A stretch of 28,883 nucleotides of DNA from an uncultured Lachnospiraceae bacterium (GTDB taxonomy: Bacteria; Bacillota; Clostridia; Lachnospirales; Lachnospiraceae): assembly GCA_905201915.1 (NCBI GenBank), contig CAJKQE010000023.1, positions 1 to 28,883 of the forward strand, written 5' to 3'. The notes under the pieces were generated by a model. The model worked only from the letters and a program-made list of their open reading frames with translations, did no database searches and was not told the origin of the DNA. Below are positions 8,162 to 14,938 of the stretch, piece after piece; the first letter of the stretch is position 1; every line of letters starts with the position of its first letter. The translations under genes and the position numbers were made by a program.

Positions 8162-9432
8162 TCTGTCTCACCTTCCTTATTCAATACTTCTCCGCTAGCC
8201 AATACTCCATCCGGATAATCTTCTAATGCAGTTACACCTACAACCGCAGTATTTTTTCCAATACTTACATTGGACGGAATTACTGTATTTGCTCCTATTG
8301 TTGCTAAGCCAAAGGAATATACATTTGGTTTCACTTTATTAGGCACTTCTTCACCAATACCCATGACTACATTATCACCTACGGTTACATTTTCTGCAAT
8401 AATGGCTTTATCAATTACATCATTTTCACCGATGGTTGTCCCTTTCATAATAATGGAGTCACGAATAACAGCTCCTTTTTTAATTGTAACACCTGCACCA
8501 ATTACTGAATTATGTACTTCACCGTAAACCTCAGTTCCTTCTCCGATGATACTCTTTTCTACAACAGCATCTGCTGCAATATATTGTGGAGTAATAACAT
8601 CACCCTTCGTGTATATTTTCCAAAATTCTTCATATAAATTAAATTCAGGAATAATATCAATGAGTTCCATGTTTGCTTCCCAATAAGAACCTAAAGTACC
8701 TACATCTTTCCAATAGCCGTTATATTCATAAGCAAATAATCTCTGGTCTTTGTCTTTACAATATGGAAGAATATGTTTACCAAAGTCACAGCCGGACTGA
8801 TCTTTTAAAGCAATCAATGCTTCTTTTAAAACAGGCCAACTGAAAATATAAATTCCCATAGAAGCAAGATTACTCTTAGGCTCTGCTGGTTTTTCTTCAA
8901 ATTCCGTAATTCTTCCTGTTTCGTCTGTAATTGCCAGACCAAATCTGGATGCTTCTTCCCATGGCACCGGCATACATGCAATTGTCACATCTGCCTTATT
9001 TGCCTTGTGGAAATCCAGCATAATTTCATAATCCATTTTGTAGATATGGTCACCACCCAAAATCAACACATAATCTGGATTATAATTTTCCATATATGCC
9101 AGGTTCTGGTAAATCGCATTCGCTGTACCTGTATACCATTCTGTATTTGTTTTCTTTTCATAAGGAGGCAAAATGGAAACTCCTCCTACATTTCTATCCA
9201 AATCCCATGGGATTCCTATACCAATATGGGTATTCAAACGCAAAGGCTGGTACTGAGTCAGTACACCAACTGTATCTACACCTGAATTGATACAGTTGCT
9301 CAGTGGAAAGTCGATAATTCTGTACTTTCCTCCAAATGTTACCGCAGGTTTTGCTACCTTTGCAGTGAGAACGCCAAGTCTGCTACCCTGACCGCCGGCC
9401 AGAAGCATCGCAATCATCTCTTTCTTAATCAT
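8158..9432 (-). CDS. glgC: GlgC, glucose-1-phosphate adenylyltransferase catalytic subunit
   Basis: This 424-residue enzyme makes ADP-glucose and pyrophosphate from ATP and glucose-1-phosphate. It carries the full active-site set: LLAGGQGSRLGVLT near residues 11-24, a KPAVTFGGKYRIIDF segment, WYTGTANAIYQN and GGDHIYKMDY, then EFEEKPAEPKSN for the sugar-phosphate pocket, and a C-terminal beta-helix. It is first in glgC-glgD-spoVG. The ATG at 9432 follows AGAGGTGAT, and a sigma-A promoter sits 35-63 bp upstream. No glycogen synthase, branching enzyme or phosphorylase gene is present in the window, so the rest of the pathway must lie elsewhere. Confidence 0.95.
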   Translation of the reverse strand: MIKKEMIAMLLAGGQGSRLGVLTAKVAKPAVTFGGKYRIIDFPLSNCINSGVDTVGVLTQYQPLRLNTHIGIGIPWDLDRNVGGVSILPPYEKKTNTEWYTGTANAIYQNLAYMENYNPDYVLILGGDHIYKMDYEIMLDFHKANKADVTIACMPVPWEEASRFGLAITDETGRITEFEEKPAEPKSNLASMGIYIFSWPVLKEALIALKDQSGCDFGKHILPYCKDKDQRLFAYEYNGYWKDVGTLGSYWEANMELIDIIPEFNLYEEFWKIYTKGDVITPQYIAADAVVEKSIIGEGTEVYGEVHNSVIGAGVTIKKGAVIRDSIIMKGTTIGENDVIDKAIIAENVTVGDNVVMGIGEEVPNKVKPNVYSFGLATIGANTVIPSNVSIGKNTAVVGVTALEDYPDGVLASGEVLNKEGETE

Positions 9433-9466
9433 GCCATCACCTCTTGTATCTTTCTATGATGTTATT

Positions 9467-9495
9467 ATTGTACCACGTTTCCTTTAAAAAGTGAA
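9467..9495 (-). promoter_or_regulatory. Sigma-A promoter of glgC-glgD-spoVG
   Basis: On the minus strand, -35 TTCACT (9495-9490) and -10 TACAAT (9472-9467) are 17 bp apart, with a TGG extended -10 element directly upstream of the hexamer. The glgC start codon is 35 bp downstream. Confidence 0.65.
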
Positions 9496-9577
9496 CACAT
9501 TTAACAATTTTTTTTCGACATTTTTATAGTTTTTGTTACATTTTACCTATCTTTAACTGGTATTTTTAAATAAGGAC

Positions 9578-9606
9578 TTTCCATTTTTAAAAAATTTTAT
9601 TATAAT
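9578..9606 (+). promoter_or_regulatory. Sigma-A promoter of murC
   Basis: A consensus -10 TATAAT (9601-9606) lies 17 bp after a weak -35 TTTCCA (9578-9583) in a very AT-rich stretch. The murC ATG is 35 bp downstream, preceded by AAGAAGGG. The glgC promoter points away from it, so the two promoters share a 208-bp divergent region. Confidence 0.6.
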
Positions 9607-9640
9607 AAGAGACAAAATAAATTTTAAAGAAGGGATTATT

Positions 9641-11020
9641 ATGTATCAAATTGATTTTCATAAACCGCTTCACATTCATTTTATTGGTATCGGCGGTATC
9701 AGCATGAGTGGCCTTGCGGAAATATTACTGGGTGAAAATTTCCCAATATCTGGCTCCGATTCAAAAAGTTCTGAGCTTACCCTGCATCTGGAAGAAAAAG
9801 GTGCAAAAGTTTATATCGGGCAAAGAGCCTCTAATATTACAGATGATGTTGACCTTGTAGTATATACAGCAGCAATTCACGAAGATAATCCAGAATTTGC
9901 CTGTGCGAAGGAAAAAAATATTCCTATGATTACCCGTGCAGAACTTTTAGGTCAAATTATGAAAAACTATCAGTTTCCTATTGCTGTAGCGGGAACCCAT
10001 GGTAAAACAACTACAACTTCTATGATTTCTCATGTGCTTTTAGAAGCTGAAGCAGATCCTACTATCTCAGTAGGTGGGATTCTTCCCGCTATCAATGGAA
10101 ATATACGTGTAGGTAATTCAGAAACTTTTATTACAGAAGCATGCGAGTACACCAATAGCTTTTTAAGCTTCTTCCCAAAAATCAGCATTATTTTAAATAT
10201 TGATGCAGACCATCTGGATTTTTTCAAAGATTTAGATGATATCCGTCACTCTTTCCGCTTATTTGCAGAAAAACTTCCTGTTGACGGCACCCTGATTATT
10301 AATGGTGATATCCCAAATGTAGAAGAAATCACTGACAATCTCTCTTGTGAAGTTATTACTTATGGACTGGAAAAGGACGCAGAATATACTGCTGAAAACA
10401 TTATCTTTGACGAAACTGCTCACGCTTCTTTTGACTGCCTGCATAATGGACAGTGTATCGGCAGATTTTCTCTTACCGTACCGGGACTTCACAACGTTTC
10501 CAATGCACTTTCTGCCATCGCTTTAGGTGTTAAGGCAGGGATTGATTTGGACACGATAAGACGTGGAATTCTGCATTTTGGCGGAACAGATCGCCGTTTC
10601 CAATATAAAGGCAAGATAGCCGGTGTGACTATTATTGACGACTATGCTCATCACCCAACAGAAATTGCAGCAACTTTAAAAACTGCAGCAAATTATCCAC
10701 ATAGAACAACATGGTGTGTATTCCAACCTCATACTTACACTCGTACAAAAGCCCTAATGGATGAATTTGCAGATGCGCTTGCAATGGCAGAGCGTGTAAT
10801 TTTAGCAGATATTTACGCAGCCAGAGAAACGGATACTCTGGGAGTTTCTTCCTCTGACTTATGTGACAAAATCAACGAAAGAGGGGGAAAAGCTTATTAT
10901 TTCCCTACTTTTGATGAAATCGAAGCATTTTTATTAGAAAATTGTATCAACGGAGATGTGTTGATAACTATGGGTGCCGGAGATGTGTATAAAATCGGCG
11001 AAAGTCTCCTCGGACAATAG
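9641..11020 (+). CDS. murC: UDP-N-acetylmuramate--L-alanine ligase
   Basis: MurC adds L-alanine to UDP-N-acetylmuramic acid using ATP, the first amino-acid step of the peptidoglycan stem peptide, in the cytoplasm. The 459-residue protein has the three Mur-ligase domains: an N-terminal nucleotide-fold with HFIGIGGISMSGLAEIL (about 12-28), a central ATPase with the P-loop AGTHGKTTTTSM and the metal/substrate segment EACEYTNSF followed by LNIDADHLDFF, and a C-terminal domain beginning near GGTDRRFQYKG and including DDYAHHPTEIA and HTYTRTKAL. Length and motifs are normal. It stands alone, with its own promoter, and ends before a strong terminator and the DnaA-box region. Confidence 0.96.
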   Translation: MYQIDFHKPLHIHFIGIGGISMSGLAEILLGENFPISGSDSKSSELTLHLEEKGAKVYIGQRASNITDDVDLVVYTAAIHEDNPEFACAKEKNIPMITRAELLGQIMKNYQFPIAVAGTHGKTTTTSMISHVLLEAEADPTISVGGILPAINGNIRVGNSETFITEACEYTNSFLSFFPKISIILNIDADHLDFFKDLDDIRHSFRLFAEKLPVDGTLIINGDIPNVEEITDNLSCEVITYGLEKDAEYTAENIIFDETAHASFDCLHNGQCIGRFSLTVPGLHNVSNALSAIALGVKAGIDLDTIRRGILHFGGTDRRFQYKGKIAGVTIIDDYAHHPTEIAATLKTAANYPHRTTWCVFQPHTYTRTKALMDEFADALAMAERVILADIYAARETDTLGVSSSDLCDKINERGGKAYYFPTFDEIEAFLLENCINGDVLITMGAGDVYKIGESLLGQ

Positions 11021-11022
11021 AG

Positions 11023-11216
11023 TTATCCACACTATCCACTAAGTCTTCCACATGTTCATCCCCTTGGGCATGTGGATTTTTTTGTGCATTATGTAGTTGA
11101 CATAATTCATCATCAGTTGAAGCAAAAATATGTTAAATTCCTTATTTTTTCGACAATTTTAGGTTTGCAATAAAAAACCATCCACTTTTTTATCCACATT
11201 ATCCACATTTCCCACA
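11023..11216 (+). promoter_or_regulatory. DnaA-box cluster upstream of the dnaD-like/dnaI-like operon
   Basis: Three exact copies of the DnaA-box consensus TTATCCACA occur on the plus strand at 11023-11031, 11190-11198 and 11199-11207. The last two are directly adjacent, and a third, weaker 9-mer TTTCCCACA (11208-11216) follows without a gap. A further weaker match, CTATCCACT (11032-11040), abuts the first box. The 317-bp murC to dnaD-like gap holds no gene; besides these boxes it contains the murC terminator, an AT-rich stretch (about 11085-11175) and the downstream promoter. By established knowledge such clusters bind the initiator DnaA; the position suggests DnaA control of replication genes, which is inference. 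Confidence 0.75.
11047..11083 (+). terminator. Intrinsic terminator of murC
   Basis: An 8-bp stem TCCACATG (11047-11054) / CATGTGGA (11069-11076) with a 14-base loop is followed by seven T (11077-11083), 27 bp past the murC stop. Confidence 0.85.
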
Positions 11217-11262
11217 AATTTTTTTATCCTCTTACATTTTTTGCTGTCGAAAAAAAAGCTGG

Positions 11263-11291
11263 TTCTCTTTTCAAAAGTTCTGTGCTATACT
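11263..11291 (+). promoter_or_regulatory. Candidate promoter of the dnaD-like operon
   Basis: A -10 TATACT (11286-11291) carries a TGC extended -10 element. The -35 region at 17 bp (TTCTCT) is weak, which is typical of promoters with an extended -10. It lies 47 bp before the start codon and about 70 bp downstream of the triple DnaA-box block. Confidence 0.5.
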
Positions 11292-11337
11292 GAACTTGAT
11301 TATAAAAGATAGTATGGAAACGTAAAGGAAGTGTAAC

Positions 11338-12366
11338 ATGGGACAATTTAAAGTTTTTAACAGCTTTCCGGAGGAATTTACTTTTATTTCTAATTCTTTT
11401 CTGGATTTTTATATGCCGTCCGCTAATGGAGAATTTGTTAAAATTTATCTCTATCTTCTGCGCCACGCATCCGGAAAAGGAACTACATTAGACTTATCCT
11501 CTATCGCTGATGCTTTTAATTGTACAGAGGCAGATATACAGAGAGCTCTCCGTTACTGGAAAAACTGTGGTATACTGAACACAGTTTTTGACGGAAATGG
11601 AAATCTGAAGGAAATTATATTTTATTCTCCAAAAGAAAAGCCGGATTCCATTAATGAAACTGCAGTCACTGCGGAAAAAATGATATCCTCTGATTTCGCA
11701 CTTACACCAGACAAAATCAGAGAGCTAAAAAACAATAGCGAAGTACGACAACTTCTATTTATTGCAGAACAATATCTGGGAAAAAGCCTTTCCCCTACAG
11801 ATATGCAGACTTTACTATATTTATATGATGAAGTAAAACTATCATCTGACTTGCTAGAATATCTGATTGAATATTGTGTATCGAAAGGCAGCACCAGCAT
11901 GGCATATATTAAAAAAGTAGGTCTTGCCTGGGCAGAGCAGAATATCACGACAGTTACTGAGGCAAAAGAAGAAACAAACCTCTATAATAAAAATTACTTT
12001 ACTATATTAAGAGCCTTCGGTATTAAAAATCGAAATCCCCTGGATAAAGAAATCCAATACATGAATTTATGGCTGAACCAGTACGGATTTACTTTGGAAA
12101 TTATTTCCGAAGCATGTAACCGCACAGTTCTTGCAACAGGAAAAGCGAGCTTTTCTTATGCGGACAGTATTTTGGAAAGCTGGTTTAAAAAAGGTGTCCA
12201 CCATCCATCTGATATTGATGCCTTAGATCAGAGTTTTCAACAAAAAAAAGCTTCAAGAACCGCAACATCCAAATCTCAGCCTGCTCCATCTAAAAACAAA
12301 TTTAATAATTTCCATCAACGAAATTACAACATGGCAGAGCTTGAAAAACAACTTCTGAACAAATAA
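11338..12366 (+). CDS. DnaD-family replication protein with two DnaD domains
   Basis: This 342-residue protein is a primosome component of the DnaD/DnaB (Gram-positive) type, which help load the replicative helicase at origins and stalled forks. An N-terminal winged-helix part (about 30-95, KIYLYLLRHASGKGTTLDLSSIADAFN) is followed by two DnaD_2 domains. Each ends in the family YxxxIxxxW-type motif: Tyr190-Val194-Trp198 (YIKKVGLAW) and Tyr274-Ile278-Trp282 (YADSILESW). Two such domains recall B. subtilis DnaB rather than single-domain DnaD, but assignment by name is uncertain. A basic, low-complexity tail (about 300-330) may contact DNA. It is preceded by AAAGGAAGTG and followed 16 bp later by the DnaI-like loader, with which it should act. 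Confidence 0.88.
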   Translation: MGQFKVFNSFPEEFTFISNSFLDFYMPSANGEFVKIYLYLLRHASGKGTTLDLSSIADAFNCTEADIQRALRYWKNCGILNTVFDGNGNLKEIIFYSPKEKPDSINETAVTAEKMISSDFALTPDKIRELKNNSEVRQLLFIAEQYLGKSLSPTDMQTLLYLYDEVKLSSDLLEYLIEYCVSKGSTSMAYIKKVGLAWAEQNITTVTEAKEETNLYNKNYFTILRAFGIKNRNPLDKEIQYMNLWLNQYGFTLEIISEACNRTVLATGKASFSYADSILESWFKKGVHHPSDIDALDQSFQQKKASRTATSKSQPAPSKNKFNNFHQRNYNMAELEKQLLNK

Positions 12367-12382
12367 GGTAAGGAGATTTACT

Positions 12383-13369
12383 GTGTCACTTAAAAACTTT
12401 CAATATGACGCACTTATGCGTAGCTATAATCAAAAGCAGCTTCTTCATAAACACGAACAAAATGAACGAATTGCACAGGCAGAAGAAAAAATGCCAAGAT
12501 TAGCAGAAATCCGTAAGGAAATTGCGGCTCTGGGTCTTTTAAAAGCCCGTATTAGCCTTGGCGCTGTAAAGACAGAGGACTTTAATCTCTCTGAAAAAAT
12601 ACAGCAACTTTCTAATGAACGTACAGAAATTTTAGAACAACACGGCTATCCTAAAGATTATCTGAATATGCATTATGACTGTCCGCTTTGCAAAGATACA
12701 GGCTATATCGGCTCTGAAAAATGTACCTGTTTCCGCAAAGCTGCTGTTGATTTACTATATACCCAGTCCAATATCCGAAGCATCCTGAATACAGAAAATT
12801 TCAACTTTTTTTCTTTTGATTACTATTCTCCTGATTTTATGGATGCTGCCAGTGGCATTACCTCTCTGGACTCTGCAAAGAACGCTTACGAAAAATCATG
12901 GGATTTTATTCACGATTTTCCTTGTGGCAATAATCTCCTTATTTATGGAGATACTGGTGTGGGAAAGACTTATCTTACCCATTGTATTGCAAAAGAACTT
13001 TTAGACCGTTCTTTTTTTGTTTTATATTTTACTTCTTTCGATTTATTTGATTTATTATCTAAAAATGCCTTTGACAAAAACGCAGAAGCCGCCGATATGG
13101 CACAATTTGTTTTCGACTGTGATTTGCTCATTATTGATGATTTAGGCACTGAGCTCACCAATAGCTTTATTTCTTCTCAGCTCTTTTGCTGCATCAATGA
13201 GCGAATTATGAATAAAAAATCAACTATCATTTCTACCAATCTTACAATGGAGGATTTTCTGGATACTTATTCAGAAAGAACTTTTTCCAGAGTAACCAGC
13301 AACTACACCATGCTGAAACTGGTTGGAAATGACATAAGAATCCAAAAAAGACTTTTAGGAGGAAAATGA
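12383..13369 (+). CDS. DnaI/DnaC-like AAA+ helicase loader
   Basis: This 328-residue AAA+ ATPase is a helicase loader. It has an N-terminal helical part (about 1-90) that in DnaI contacts the DnaB/DnaC helicase, a zinc-binding cluster CPLC...CTC (Cys100, Cys103, Cys114, Cys116), Walker A GDTGVGKT (189-196), Walker B LLIIDD (248-253), sensor I TIISTNL (281-287) and arginine-finger candidates in SERTFSRV. The start is a GTG at 12383 rather than ATG; AAGGAG (12369-12374) lies eight bases before it, which supports this choice. The stop overlaps the upstream possible ATG of prs. The neighbouring DnaD-family gene is its expected partner in helicase loading. Confidence 0.92.
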   Translation: MSLKNFQYDALMRSYNQKQLLHKHEQNERIAQAEEKMPRLAEIRKEIAALGLLKARISLGAVKTEDFNLSEKIQQLSNERTEILEQHGYPKDYLNMHYDCPLCKDTGYIGSEKCTCFRKAAVDLLYTQSNIRSILNTENFNFFSFDYYSPDFMDAASGITSLDSAKNAYEKSWDFIHDFPCGNNLLIYGDTGVGKTYLTHCIAKELLDRSFFVLYFTSFDLFDLLSKNAFDKNAEAADMAQFVFDCDLLIIDDLGTELTNSFISSQLFCCINERIMNKKSTIISTNLTMEDFLDTYSERTFSRVTSNYTMLKLVGNDIRIQKRLLGGK

Positions 13370-13371
13370 AA

Positions 13372-14556
13372 ATGTCACCAAAAACTGCAACCCCTTTAGA
13401 TTCCCTTCCTGTAGGCCGTCTGGGTATCATCCCATTAAAGAGCTGTGAAAAGCTGGGAAACAAAGTAAACGATTACATTGTAAACTGGAGAAAAGACCGC
13501 GATCACCAGGAAAAAAATGACCTGAAATTTGAAGGCTATCAAAGAGAGTCCTATTTAGTAAACGCACAGACTCCTCGTTTTGGCTCAGGAGAAGCCAAAG
13601 GTGTTCTGGGCGAATCAGTACGTGGTGATGACCTTTACCTGATGGTAGATGTATGTAACCATTCCATGACTTACAAAGTTTGCGGACAGGAAAATCACAT
13701 GTCACCAGATGACCATTTTCAAGATTTAAAGAGAATTATTGCCGCTGTAGGCGGCAAAGCCCGCAGAGTAAATGTCATTATGCCATTTCTTTATGAAAGC
13801 CGCCAGCACAAGAGAACAGGCAGAGAATCTTTAGACTGTGCTCTGGCCCTTCAGGAACTGACCAACATGGGTGTAGACAATATTATCACTTTTGATGCTC
13901 ATGACCCACGTGTGCAGAATGCAATTCCACGCCATGGTTTTGAAACTGTTCAGCCTGCTTATCAATTTATCAAAGGACTGTTTAAGGCAGAACCTGATTT
14001 AGCTGTTGACAGTGATCATTTAATGATTATCAGTCCTGATGCAGGTGGTACAGGTCGTGCTATTTACCTTGCAAACGTACTTGGCGTAGATATGGGTATG
14101 TTCTATAAACGTCGTGATTATTCTACAATTATAGATGGAAGAAACCCTATTGTTGCTCATGAATTCTTAGGTGCTGACGTTTCCGGAAAAAATATGATTA
14201 TTATTGACGACATGATTTCTTCCGGTGACAGTATGTTAGAAGTAGCTGCTCTTCTCAAAAAGAGAGGTGCTGCAAAAATCTTTATGTGCTCTACTTTCGG
14301 TCTTTTCACTAATGGTTTGGAAAGATTTGACGTTGCTTATAAAGAAGGAACTTTTGACCGTCTGCTTACCACTAATCTGGTATATCAGACAGATGAACTT
14401 TTAGAAAAACCTTATTATGTAAACTGTGATATGAGCAAATACATTGCATTAATTATTGATACTTTAAATCATGATGGTTCTATCAGCAAACTCTTGAACC
14501 CTGTTGAACGTATCAATAAACTCCTGAAAAAACATAATGAAAGTCTGAAAAAATAA
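13372..14556 (+). CDS. prs: Ribose-phosphate pyrophosphokinase (PRPP synthetase), divergent long form
   Basis: The protein makes PRPP from ribose-5-phosphate and ATP, feeding purine, pyrimidine, NAD, histidine and tryptophan synthesis. It has the duplicated phosphoribosyltransferase fold: a FLYESRQHKR segment in place of the usual RQD(R/K)K loop, TFDAHDPRVQ, SPDAGGTGRA and the PRPP-binding loop IIIDDMISSGDS (numbers vary by start; near 277-288). At 394 residues it is longer than the common ~315-residue enzyme, with an extra N-terminal 75-80 residues, and its loops are diverged; this form is typical of Clostridia. I start it at 13372 (MSPKTATP): AGGAGG (13357-13362) is nine bases before it, but only three bases before the ATG at 13366. 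It is co-transcribed with the helicase-loader gene. Confidence 0.9.
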   Translation: MSPKTATPLDSLPVGRLGIIPLKSCEKLGNKVNDYIVNWRKDRDHQEKNDLKFEGYQRESYLVNAQTPRFGSGEAKGVLGESVRGDDLYLMVDVCNHSMTYKVCGQENHMSPDDHFQDLKRIIAAVGGKARRVNVIMPFLYESRQHKRTGRESLDCALALQELTNMGVDNIITFDAHDPRVQNAIPRHGFETVQPAYQFIKGLFKAEPDLAVDSDHLMIISPDAGGTGRAIYLANVLGVDMGMFYKRRDYSTIIDGRNPIVAHEFLGADVSGKNMIIIDDMISSGDSMLEVAALLKKRGAAKIFMCSTFGLFTNGLERFDVAYKEGTFDRLLTTNLVYQTDELLEKPYYVNCDMSKYIALIIDTLNHDGSISKLLNPVERINKLLKKHNESLKK

Positions 14557-14562
14557 AATATT

Positions 14563-14594
14563 ATCTTGAAATTAACAGATTTCAGGATTATAAT
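14563..14594 (+). promoter_or_regulatory. Strong sigma-A promoter with embedded palindrome, 72-residue protein gene
   Basis: A -35 TTGAAA (14566-14571) and consensus -10 TATAAT (14589-14594) are exactly 17 bp apart. An inverted repeat, arms ATCTTGAAAT (14563-14572) and ATTTCAGGAT (14579-14588) with one mismatch and a six-base loop, covers the -35 and the whole spacer. It has no following U-run, so an operator is more likely than a prs terminator. It starts six bases after the prs stop. Confidence 0.7.
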
Positions 14595-14638
14595 AAAAGA
14601 AAAAGTTCATATATTTTTTCAGGTCAGGAGGTGCCACT

Positions 14639-14857
14639 ATGAAAGATAAATTTATCCCAATCTTAAGTGTTTGTACTGCGTTGTTTGCAATTTTGTATGC
14701 CGGCTATGTTTATCAGGTTACACAAAGTATCAGTCTTGTAACCATTGTTCTTTTAATTGCTGGTCTGGCACCTGCAATTCATACGGCATGGAATTATGTG
14801 AGGATTAAACTGGAAGAATACGAAGTTACACATTTTAAACATCACTATCATTGTTAA
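14639..14857 (+). CDS. Small two-helix membrane protein of unknown function
   Basis: I do not recognise a family for this 72-residue protein. It has two hydrophobic stretches, about residues 6-25 and 32-50, joined by a short polar turn (YQVTQSIS), then a basic amphipathic segment (NYVRIKLEEYE) and a histidine-rich end HFKHHYHC with four His and one Cys in the last eight residues. That tail could bind a metal or heme, but this is speculation. Expression is probably high: a near-consensus promoter lies 45 bp upstream and a full AGGAGGTG ribosome binding site (14626-14633) is five bases before the ATG. It is a single-gene unit between prs and a strong terminator. Confidence 0.75.
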   Translation: MKDKFIPILSVCTALFAILYAGYVYQVTQSISLVTIVLLIAGLAPAIHTAWNYVRIKLEEYEVTHFKHHYHC

Positions 14858-14902
14858 TTTTTTCTTCATATAAAATCGGAGTCAACACCTCCTTTCTAAC
14901 GA

Positions 14903-14936
14903 GAAAGAGCCTCGGCTATACAGCCGAGGCTCTTTC
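14903..14936. terminator. Shared convergent terminator
   Basis: A perfect 15-bp stem GAAAGAGCCTCGGCT / AGCCGAGGCTCTTTC with a four-base loop (ATAC) lies between the 72-residue gene and the end of the yhaN-like gene. A/T-rich outer pairs give a short T-run on both strands, so it can end transcription from both sides. Confidence 0.85.
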
Positions 14937-14938
14937 CA

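Noticed and set aside
11023..11216. Chromosomal replication origin
   Set aside because: DnaA boxes are present, but dnaA, dnaN, recF, gyrB or rpmH are not nearby and no DnaA-trio-like series follows the boxes. A regulatory or titration cluster is more likely.
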